Positions 36,501 through 48,500 of a stretch of DNA of 64,000 bases are shown here, piece after piece. Position numbers and translations under genes: made by a program. Location of the stretch: positions 310,001-374,000 of the forward strand of contig JAQGBZ010000024.1 of assembly GCA_034687125.1 (NCBI GenBank), in the 5' to 3' direction. A model generated the notes under the pieces. It ran no database searches, was not told the origin of the DNA, and saw nothing but the letters and a program-made list of their open reading frames with translations. Every line of letters begins with the position of its first letter. Position 1 is the first letter of the stretch. Source of the DNA: Neelides folsomi. Lineage: Eukaryota > Arthropoda > Collembola > Neelipleona > Neelidae.

Positions 36501-39500
36501 GCATGTTTGGAGTATATTCGAAAATTTCATAAATTACATCTGTAAAGTTGTTCAGCACAATTGTGCTGATTCAATGGAACTTTGGCAAGATCGGTTGTAA
36601 TCATGTATTGGATAATTCCTTCTATGAAGAAAATTAATTTTAAGTCTCAACGACAAATGGATCAAGAATATACAAGTGATTATAAAATTGGAATGTATCA
36701 ATGTAATGGGATTATTTCTATTTTCTTGACGTTTGCTAATTGAGATGAAATTTTTTTCCTACTCTTTAGCCAATGGGAATTTGGGTAAAAACGATCTGAA
36801 CTTATCCATATGCTCTTTATACCAAGAAGCAAATCATTTAAAACTACCTCTTGATGCTTAAGTGGGGGGAGCCATGCTAGATTTTATAATAAAGAAGCTT
36901 GGGAAGCGTCTTTTGCGTACAACTTTGCTCGTCAGATCAGGGTCAAATTTCTCCAAGAAATCGGATCATTTAAGGGTTCATAATGTCAAGAATGACATTT
37001 TACTGGAAGAAAATTGATGACGAAGATTGGGAGATTTACAATAGGAAGATCTGGGTAAAATCTGGGAGGTTTTTGTACTTTTTTCATATCGGTTTGATCA
37101 TTTAAGGTATTTGTCATATACGCATTGGTGTTGGGTTACATATTCTTCTAAATGATTACTTTCATATTTGCTATAAACTCAGAACTGATTAGCAATTATT
37201 GTTTCAAGTTCCATTTGTCCTATATAAGAATGAAGTTATAATCATTAATCATTTTCATACAATGATCATTTGACACATTATGACACAAATTGCCAAGAGT
37301 TGGAAGTTGAGGTTAAAGGGAATCAAAGGTTCTCCTTTGAAGATAAATTCATTCCTACAATTTGCATTGCTCCAACTTTTAATCATTGTATTCATTCTCT
37401 CGCCTCCTTTGTGTTGAAATTTTAATCCGACTAATGACAATCATGTGCATTCATTGATATATCCATATCCGGCTTATCATTGGATATATCCGCCCAATTA
37501 TGAGGATTTCATAAGTGGTAACAACTGTTGGGTGGAGACGTGAAGTGAAATCTCAACTAAATATTTCTTTTTATATCTTGCAGCAAACCGTACAGGCTGG
37601 GCAGATGGCCTATGCTGGAGGAGCAGGCGGAGGTCTGCAAAACGGAGACTTGTCATCTGCAGGCGTCGTTCTTCAGCAAATGAAAGTTGACAAAGAATTG
37701 GGTCAAAATTACAGTCCAAATTCTGGAGTTGGAAGTCAGACGGTGGAGATTCAAACGGTAAGCTCTCGTACATTTAATTATCCAGAGTCGAGAATAATGG
37801 ATTTTATAATTTTAATGGGAAGAGACCGAGAGATGAACGATTGCATAATGTATGACTTTATATATGAAATTTTAGCAAACAGAGCCAGAGCCGGAGGGTG
37901 GAAATGGGCTTCTCATGGCTGGAGTCACCGTCGGTGGAATCGCACAAGGGACGTCAACGGGGACTCAGAATTCAAATGACTCAAATTGTTTGGCTAAACA
38001 CCAACCGAAACGTCTCCACGTCTCGAACATCCCATTCCGATTCAGAGATCCAGACCTTAGAGCCATGTTCGGGGTAAGATTTTTTTCTTCTTCTTTGTCC
38101 TCGCTTGATTTATGAAATCTTTGCTTTTTCGTATGCTTGGAATAGATTCGATATCCTACATAGCTCAATGTTGTACAAAATTTGTACAACACTTTTTTAA
38201 TCCTAATTGTTCTATAGATTATAAAATTCTAAAATTTTCGATAAAATAGTCTTATTAAGTCTTATTGACTATTATATGAAGTTGTGGGTGTGTGAAAAGG
38301 ATTTAATGTTGGATAAAAAGCCTTTTCACGCTGAATTAAGTTTTCAGCAAAAGTCGTTATTTTATAATATTTCCATCTTCTTCTGTGGCGTGGGGGATAT
38401 GAAGATCTCCTAGCGGAGTCTTTACTCACTTTGACTTCTAGTCTTGATGCATATTTCATTGAATAAATGTCCTTACCTCTCCGCCTTTACATAGAAGAAA
38501 AGTGGGAAGAAACTGAGGAATAAATTCTTCACGTTCAAACTCAACTTTTAAGCTTCATTGGTTGAAGTGCGAATTCAACCATCAAAGTTATGGAGAAAGG
38601 AGTGAGTAAGTATTTGACTCGAAGTAGGGGGGCGGAAGGAGGAGAAGAGAAATGGCCAAAAAGAGAGTCTTAGAGAAATAAAGGCTCTTAACTCGAGAGA
38701 GAAAGTGGGAGAGATATAGAATAGATAAAAATTTAAAGTGTTCTCCATAAGTGGTCTCAAAATGGTTTTATACCTGACTTCCTCTTTTAAATCTTTCCCT
38801 ATTCCAAAAAATATGGAGAAATTAGAGAACAATTTATATTTCATTCCGAGATTTTACCGATCCTTTTCTTTTCTAAAAAAATAAATTCATTCTTATAATG
38901 TGATTTTCCTAGATATTCTTTCCAATATTTTCCAAAAAATCCTAATGTCTTTTTGGAATTATATTTCAATGCTTTTATTACTACGCATGGACATGGACCA
39001 TAAATATAAAATGAAATAGTTGGGAAAGGAACATATAAATAAAAGTATGTTGAATGGGTCATATATGGAAAGATCAATTTTATTAAATGATCTGTGGAAT
39101 ATCTTGTTAAGCTTTTAGCTCCATTTTAGTTTCCATTTTACTCTTGGATAGTTTGGATAGATGATGAGGAAAACTGCAGGTGACTTTGGAGTGGAAGACC
39201 ATTTGGGTGTCCACTACTCTGTCAATGATCCCCATTTCCATGACGACGATGGATTGGATTTGGTTTTTATTTGGCCTCTTGAGATTTGATGAGACCAGGG
39301 GGACAGCTCGGTTGTTCTCTCCGTATTCTCAACTTTCTTGCTCTATCTCCCTTGTAATGGATTGTCTTAGGAGAAGAAGGAAAGGCTGTCAGGGAGAAAT
39401 GTTCAAAATCTGCCCTAGTCCTTTTATTATTCCTTTCACCTTTTCTCTCAAGATCCATCTTCGGGTTTTCCTCCAATGGGCTCTCCTTAATCCAATCCAC

Positions 39501-42500
39501 TGTGATCCTCTATGTCCTTCTCACGACCGAGACTTGGGAACATCCCATGTTTCCGAATGAGAACTGGCAGGGTCGTTTTCTCTCAAAGATGCAGATGAAT
39601 TGCTCCGATTCCCTCAACCCTCCTTCCTCCTTTGTCATTCCCAATTCACATCCAGGTTCCCATATCATTTGGGCGGAATTGGGATCCTCCCGAGTTTTTA
39701 TCCCTACTTTTCCAATGAAATGAAAAATGTTGTAGGGATTTATCTCTTTCAAACACAAATAAATACTTGAGACATAGAAGAGATATCAGTGAAAGTGGAT
39801 TTGGTCTCATATTTCTTATTTATTTAGAGATCTCCCCTTTTATCATGCGAATAAGATTCAAAATAAACCATTTTTCCTTCCTTTTTTCTTCTGAATTTTC
39901 CGAATGAAAATGAACTTCAACGATTTTAAATTGAATGACTGGAATGGGATCAAAGACATTACTAGTATTATACTAAACTTTGAATTGGAAGTCCGTTCGG
40001 ATCCTGGTGGAGTAATCCTACTGAATTGAATTTTCTCTCTCTTTCAAAAGCCTCCTTTTCCCCTTCATCCGCATATGAGAATCTCACTCTCTCTCGTTCT
40101 TGACTATTTCGAATAAACTTGAATAAAGTTCCTTTGAAAGCAAATTTTCTTCTGGTTCTCCAAAACATTTTCCTATCTGTATTGAGAAAATCAATAATAT
40201 CCTTTCAAGCGTACAAACTCTGAATATAACTATAAACTATTAAAGTGAGTAGTTCCTGAATATTACAAAAGTATATGTTGTATGTAGTTATTTTGTATGA
40301 TGTTTCCATTTATTGTTTGTGGAATATAACTAAAAGGATTCGAATGTATTAGGTTCATGAGCTATATATAAATATTTATTTTGATTGAAAGTCTTATTGT
40401 TCTTCTGTAACTTTCTCCTGAGACAAGTGAAGATAGTTGTTTTGTCCTCTGTAACATTTGGAGTCGTCTTTAGTTTTTGGAAGAGATGTTGCAGACGAAA
40501 GTAATCTGATAAATACACAGACATTATTGTTAGCTCTTCTTATTATTTCAAAATACGCTCACTCTGCTTTTCCAACTTTTCTATTGTATGGGTATATTTA
40601 AAGACAAAGAGATAAAAGGATGGGAGTTTCGTGCTTTGTAACATGATTGTTTTATTAACTTGTTATTTGCTATCAATTACTAAAAATGAATTCTTTTAGA
40701 GAGAATAATAAAAGTTGTTTACTAAATATATATTTTGTTTTTCTACAGCCATATGGAGCCATCTTAGACGTTGAGATCATATTTAACGAGCGAGGATCCA
40801 AGGTATGACTTTTATTACAATTTTATAATGACAAGATTTATTTAATCGAATTTTGATTTTATATATTATAAAAGGAATGTAAACTTAATAATGTGAATTC
40901 TAATCATAATAATGTCATTTAATCTTTTTTATAAAAGCTCCAGAGAAATTGTTATTGTAGGGTCGTTAAAATATTTAGGGTCAGTTCAAATTGATAGACA
41001 TCTCTTGATCGTGTAAATGATGTAGTTGTGCGCGAGAGCGTATAAAGTGAAAATTGAAAATATAGGAAAGTTAATAAATAAATATCTTCGAATCCTTTAG
41101 TGTGGAGGAATATTTAATAATAATATTTAATATGTGACATTCCCTTTTATATTTATACTTATTCTCCTTCACTTTACTTACCTTTTACAATCTCTTTTTC
41201 TGTAAAATTGTACTTAATGACTGACCATAAAATTCCCCCTTGACTTTGTATAGGGTTTTGGTTTCGTAACATTCGCCAATTGTTCTGATGCTGAACGAGC
41301 ACGCGAGAAACTTCATGGCACTGTGGTAGAAGGGCGAAAAATTGAGGTTTGCATGACACGTATTTACTACTTTTTATATTTCTTCTAATTTTTAATATTT
41401 GAATTTGTACATTTTTTGATGAATTGATGATGATGATGATGATGATGGGATATGTAGTACGTATTATTATACTTATTATACATATACTTATCACGTATTT
41501 GTAAAAGCTCTTAAATAGACTTTTTTAATACTTACTCTACTTCAACTTCTATACCATACGAAAACTCAACTAATGCTACTTTCGACATTTTTTTATTTAT
41601 ATTTCGATCAAGTTGATAATGGTGTGATGAGCAAGCTTTATATATTATTACTCTTAAACAATGATACATTCCACTCTGGAATCTGGATGGTCAGAAATAT
41701 TGAATGATTTGAATGAGGAAGGGATCCTTGTTCAAAAAGCTTCACATTTGCTGCGAATGACTCATTTTTTTGTTTTGTTATGCCTGCATATGCCGCTTTT
41801 ATTAATTCTAGCTATAGTGTATTTAGAACACGATCTTGCGAGATTAACCAGAGACCGCGTGAGAAAAACGCTGCTTTTACTACTTATATACTAAGGGAAT
41901 TCGGGTATATTCGGGTTGGATCCTAACCCATTGAGAGGTCGGATTCATTTGATCTTTTATTGTAATCTGGAATCATTATTTGGCTGCATTCCTAATTGAT
42001 TATATTTATAATATTATTATACGTCGAATTGCATCTTTTGGTTCGCACATACTGAAAGCACAATTTACATTGGGCTTCTGGTGTCGTCCTTTCTCTTGTT
42101 ATATTTTATTTACCAAAAACGTACTTGATAATATTACATAAAAAAACTACTTCCCACTTTTCCTTCCTTTTTTATTGATTGGAATTTCACATTGAATGGT
42201 TCTCGTTTTTACGATTTTGAGTATTTTTTATATTTTTTTAATATTGATATTGTTTCTTGTACTATTTTTCATAGCTCGATGAATGTATGCACCCGTCATT
42301 TAAGTGTGTCATCATAAACCCTATACAATTTTTTATTATTATTACCAAAAAAAATTTCAATTTTCTTCAACTTTCTTTATTTCAATATTTGACTTTTTTT
42401 CCATTTATTGCTTTTCTCTTCAATCCACCTTTTTTTCAAATCCTATACTTCTCTATATTATAAAATTGTTGAAACTAATTTGTGAGAGTAAATAATTAAA

Positions 42501-45500
42501 TTATAAGAAATAATTAAAGCCTGTTTGCCGAGGAGTTGTCGAGTTAATTTCAAGGAGAGGGCTCAAAGCGGCGGATTTATATCACTTGGCAAAAAAGAGT
42601 TTGTGCCAAGACCATTAGGCAATTTGATGATAGTTGAAATTCCGTCGCCTACGTCTTTTCCTCCCAAGACTCGTTAGCAAGTTTTGGGTGTGAGCTGGGA
42701 AAGATCTATTGAGTTACCCTCGGGCCCCTCCTATTTCACGACAAAGACAGCTGAGAGACAGTTGATGAAGATTTCTTGAGGGAATTTCATTTAATCTAGC
42801 CAGGAGTATAATATATTTTAACATGGTAGGAGTTATAAGGTCTTATTTAATGGTTAGTAAAGGTGTGTGTTATATTATAAGTAATAAGGGGGTTTTATAT
42901 AAACTATTTGTAGTCACTTGAGGGTCTTTTTGAAAAAGGGTAAGCATAAAAATCCTGACGTTCTCTTGTCTTGTCTTGGCGGACAGGGAGAGTGAAAGTC
43001 ACCTGGAGAAAGTTCGAGACCCGAAGACTCGGAGGAGAATCTTCTCTGTAAGTTGAGATCAAAAGTTGTCTCCTGCTCTCCTCTTCCAAATGCTGTACAT
43101 GAGGATGAACTTTGTCTTTTGGGGGTTTGAGAGCCGATATGGTTTAATTGCCTTTTCACTCCGTCTTTCCACAAAGGAAAGAATGCTTTTAGCTAAATTG
43201 AATCCACATCTTCTCCCTACCCAATTTCTTCTCCTAGGGTGTCTGGGAAATTTCCTTGTTTTTTGAATATTGGCTAATTTCATCCCCTTAATTCAAAGAG
43301 GAATGGCGTGGGGAGGAGATGTTGTTGGAATGGGATTCAAATCATAGAGAATGGCCTGTACTTTTTCTGCCTCCATATAGCTCTCTCTTTCTCGCTTCCC
43401 CATTTTCACCCAGAATGAGAAATGTACACGAAGATGTGGTACATTGTAGTTGAGGAAGGGGGATCGATGATGAAGATGAACCTTTTGCCACTCTACTCAA
43501 TTCTCCCTACTTTCTCTACGATGAGGAATTGTGGAGGAAGTATAGAAGCTCAATGCCAGGGAAGCCTCCTTTTGTTATATAAGTACGCTAATCCTTTTTC
43601 CGACCTCGTGAAAAATCCTTTTACTACTCCTGCCGAGAAGGATCGGGAGGAAAGTTGAGAATGGAATTGAATTGACTTTTCCCTAAGCTGGAGGTAGGAT
43701 AGGAATACAAGTAGAGAGTGAAACAAAGAGACACTTGATAGACTTAAATAGCTTCCCATAATGTTTCTCTATTTGGTTGAACTCCTTCGGAAAATCCTCA
43801 TCAACTTTCCCTTTGTTTAAAGATTAATGATGAGTCGTTAGCGGCGTATGTGAGCTCCCTATAGATTTATCTCCTTATTAATCAACCAACACGTCTCTTT
43901 GACTTTGGCACCCCTTTTTGTTCCCTGACACCTCCGTTGGTTCATCCGGTGAGTAATGAGGATGTTGAGGAAATCTCCCGATTTCTCAGACTCAACTCAC
44001 TCAATGTTATCCGACGTTTACTCATGGGAGGATGATAAATCAAAGCGACGCCAGTCTTTCATGCCATCTGATCCGTCGATCCTCTTTCCAATATCTTCCC
44101 ATTTTTACTTCCATAATCCAATATACCTTCGATTAATATAGCGGAGGACGCTATGGTCGCTATTCACTTCTGCTATATAGTCAAATTGAATTATTCCATT
44201 TTTCCTAGTCTAGTTTTTTTTTCTCAAGGAAAATCACATTCGCACTTTTCTTATGAGGAATAATATATTAGGCCTTTCATGATATGATGAATGGATTTAA
44301 TAAAAACCACCAACGATGTTAGAGAAAGTAGGAATCGCATTCTTCATTTTATTCCTGTGCTATCTGCATTCGACCGTGTAGTTTTTGTGCATTGGCCGTA
44401 AAATCTTTTTTGCCACATACCACATAAATAATCAATGATACTAATTGAATTCCTATTGTTGAAAATGCTTCCATTCATTGTTGTGAAAGGTTTTTGCATT
44501 TTTCCACCATACTTTAACATTTTTGTAGGTTTGGCTATGGTTGAGTGAAATCATATCACACAAATCTCACGATAACTTTAATGGACGTGTTAATGAGTGC
44601 ATCCAATTAATGCATTTAATTTGTAATTACATTTATGAAATTATGTAGATAAATTCTAAAAAGTAGATTAACACTAAAAGAGTAATTTGTCAATAATGTT
44701 CGCTTTTGTATACAATTATGAATTTATATTTAAAGTAACATAATGGGAATTGGGGCCAATTCATAGAATATTTTGTTTTTGATTTTGGAATGCGAGAGAG
44801 GTAAATTGTGGTTAAATTTTGATTCTGACTTGAAACCATTGCGGCAGTTCCGTCATCTTTTTAACACTAACACAATGGTGAATGACACGGTGAACCGCTT
44901 TTGTGCTTTACTGCTTCTTCTCTCATCAACCACCTTGAGGAGGTTGAGGAATTGATGGGGTGGTATGTGGGTTTTTGGATGACTGGTCTCGAACTGTTTG
45001 AATTGATGTGAAGTGGAAAGTCAAAGTAGCATTAGATGAAATGTATTCCATAGAAGTTTAAAAAAGTGAGTAATCCGCAAGAGTCTTCCGAGGCATGAAC
45101 AAATTAAATGAAAATGAGAAACTCCCGCGAATGTTAACCATCATCTCTTTCTTTTTGATTCCTCCGACCCTTTAGGTGAATAATGCAACGGCCCGTGTTC
45201 AGACGAAGAAGCCACTCGCTGCTGGAATTGCCAACGGTCAGTTTCTAAATTACTTTCCCCATGCCACTCATCCTCTCTTTCAATCTGGTCAAGTCCCTTC
45301 TTGCCAATTGATTCTTATATCCTCTCTGCTTTTGGACTGTTTCTACTACTATTACAAACCGCTCTTTTCCAGCTTCTTTTTCCTATTTGCTCCCTATCTT
45401 TGAATCAAATATTAATGGCACTGAACAGTCTCGCCCCATTAATTTCCAAACCCCCCGACGAATGGTCGATCGAGTTGATATTCATAAAACCTTAAGTACT

Positions 45501-48500
45501 TCCATTACCCTCTTCCTATTCTATATGAACTATGAACTTATTTATTTATTCATTATCACTGGGTGGGGATCTTTATTTAAAACTTTCCAAATTCCAAAAA
45601 CTCCAAATTTAAAACTTCTACCTTCGTTGTTGCGCATCTTTTTATATTATAAATTACATCATTTTGGTACAATCATTTTTAAAGTATAATCATATCCTGG
45701 AGGACATAAACATGACATGAAAATATTATATTTCCTTCAGAATTGAGAAAGATGTTGGGTCAATTCATACTTGTGTAAGTACTTAAATTAAGTTAGGTGC
45801 ATTTGCATGGAAAGCGAGTTGTCACCATTTGTCAATCGAGTGAGATAAAACAGAAGATTTAGTGTGAGCTTGTGGCATCAACAACCATTTTGAGTTACTT
45901 TGTAAAAAGCCGTGGGGGAGGAAGATTCATTCTTTTTTGAAAAAGCATATAGGAAGAGAGGGAGAAGAAGGAGGAAAGGGAGAGAGACACAAACGCGAAT
46001 ATTTATTCTCAACTTCCTCGTACGAACTTGGTTCGGAGAAGGAGTTTTATATCTCTGGGCATAAAAGCGGAATCTCATATGGCAAATGTAGATTTAGATC
46101 CACTGACAGCTTTATATAGGACCCGTAAAGAGACAAGATAATTCTGCCAACTGTGCGGCATTGGTGACTCTCCATACATTACTCTCCGTTCCCTGCAGTT
46201 CCCAAAATATACACGGAGAAGTTTTGATAACGGCACATGCACTTTGTACATGTACTTATAATAGTCGATATTAAACCCTGTGTGTTATATCCCACATTCT
46301 ATAATGGTTATATACGAATTTGGGCTTTCTTCCTCTTTCATTTTTTTCTGTCTTTTTACGCTCGTCACGTCTGGGGGAACGGAGGTTGTTTCAAATCTCT
46401 TACGAGAGCCCCCCGTCTTCAAAAGACGTGATCATGTTAATTTGGATCTCTATCACACCATTTTACAACCCAAAATCTCCTGGCCGAATAAGAATTGTGG
46501 GCCTTGGCGAAGGTTCCGCTTGAACCGGAACCCCAATGAATCTCGCCTTGATTTACTCCGACCGATCGAGGGAATTCCTTATGTTCGCCCTGACTCTCCA
46601 AATTACTCCCTTTCTGTCTTCATCAAATTTATTGGGGTGGAAGATGGAAAGTTTGAATTGCTTCCTTTTGCAAATCAGTCAGGGTCTTTCGAGCTGCTAA
46701 CTAACTAAACTAAAAGACCCATTTCTTGTAATTCACATTTAGCTAGTTCAACTACGCCGTGATGAATGTGAAATGATTAGAATCCTTAAATCCAAATAAA
46801 TTAAGGACATCAGCTCCAGGGATTAATATATTCGCTCATTAGTTTAGATTTGGGCATTTTTCCAAAGAGTAATACATATGCTTTTACCTTTGAACTGAGG
46901 TAAGAAAGGATGACGAAGATGATTAAAAACTAGAAACTTGTATGTAATATGAACGCAAGTTAAAAAGTCTCTCTTAGTGAAAAGACTTTTAAGACATTTT
47001 AATTATTTACTCAGAAAGTAAAGGTTTTTCATACAAAATTCCTTGCCATTTCTAGAGGAAAGATTTAATTAGACTTTGAAAAATGGAGAAGAAAGGAGAA
47101 TTTCTCCAAGCTTTAATAATGTAAAAGATGTTTTATTTTCAAAGAGATTCTGAGAGTGAGGAACACATATAGAGATGCATACTATTATGTATGGTATCTG
47201 TTTGTATAATGTATGTAGTATTTAATGTACAATTTTGAATGTTCTTTTCTTGGTTTTTATTGTCAAAATTACTTTTTGATGTCCTTATTGCATTAACGGA
47301 GACTAGAGTTATGGAAGGAGTGGATTAGACCCAACAGCCGCTTTTAGAGAAATGAATTGAGCAATAAATGCGAACAGGAAGGAATTAATGGTAACGACAT
47401 GGGAGGATAAAAAAGGCTGTTTAACCTTATTTTCGAAGTTTAGGAAATGAGAAGGAGAATTGAAAGGATTTCTTAAAAGAGACTCTTCTCAATTTACATA
47501 TTTACATTTACTTTTGGACCAGAAGGAATAGAGGGAAGAGATAGAGGAAATTTTATGAGATGGCATACATCATCGAGTGGGAGGAACCCAAAGAGATTTG
47601 AAAAGGGATTAGTCCACCAACTCCTTCTGTCTTATCTCTTGGGTAATATTTAGACCCAGGAGCTTGGAAAATGGGAGATGAAACTTTTCCAAGGAGGTTA
47701 AAAGAGAGTTGATAGAGATGCCTACTTGAGTGTGGAGGCAATTCTTTCCCATTTGGCCCATCTCCTTCATTCGGGAAAATGAAAGGTATAAATGGGGTGT
47801 GGAGGAGCGTAGTTATGTAATATACACGGATGCATAGTCCATTTCCTTTCCTTTGCATACAGCTGGGATCCTCTCCATTCCGCACAACCGAATGTGAACC
47901 ATGTCTCTCTGTGTGCGTTCGGATTCAAAAATAGTAGTTACATTTTAGTTTCAATCGGGCGGGCGTTTGGGTCTTTTGGATTATATGTAAATTCACACGA
48001 ATACTTCATATAATGCAATTTTGAATGTTTGGATGGTATGAATGGAGATAGGGAACTATACGAATAATAGTTAAAAGTATGATTATTGTATAATCTGAGG
48101 GTGTGTAATGAAATGGACGGGTGACGTATATTAGGTGTTAGTCTGCCTCAACTTCCCTGGTCTTGGTTTGGGCCAGCAGCGTCTCCTGCTGCAGCTGCCG
48201 CTCTTCCCACCAATCCTCTAGTCCTCGCTTCTAGACCGTTAAGAAGGAGGTAAGTTAGTTAAAATGGGTTCTATGCCATGTAAAACATATTTGCATGGAA
48301 GAGAAAAGATTGCCTCTCGAGAGGTTCAGAAATTGGTTCCTGGGCCCTAGACCCAAACTGGAAGGTCTGGAAAAAGAGGGAAGGGAAAGAATAATAAAAT
48401 GGATCCTTGTTCATTTACGAACACTTAAAGCTCTCTCCCTCTGTTCTCACTCTAGCCTTGGCCTGGAGGAGGGTCGTCGTATTAAGGCAACATTAAGGGT

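Larger units (their letters stand above)
24593..37583. other. Rbfox1: 13-kb Rbfox 5' intron region
   Basis: Holds the alternative first exons listed separately, several UGCAUG sites, and GC-richer islands (26500-27240, 28300-28650, 34560-35060). An island at 26516 has an open frame starting [20 protein letters not shown] that could be another start, but I see no donor in frame that convinces me. The rest is AT-rich intron without features. Confidence 0.4.

Noticed and set aside
39180-39560. Plus-strand 126-codon frame in the Rbfox intron
   Set aside because: No recognisable domain, no exon-like flanks; a GC-richer intron patch open by chance.
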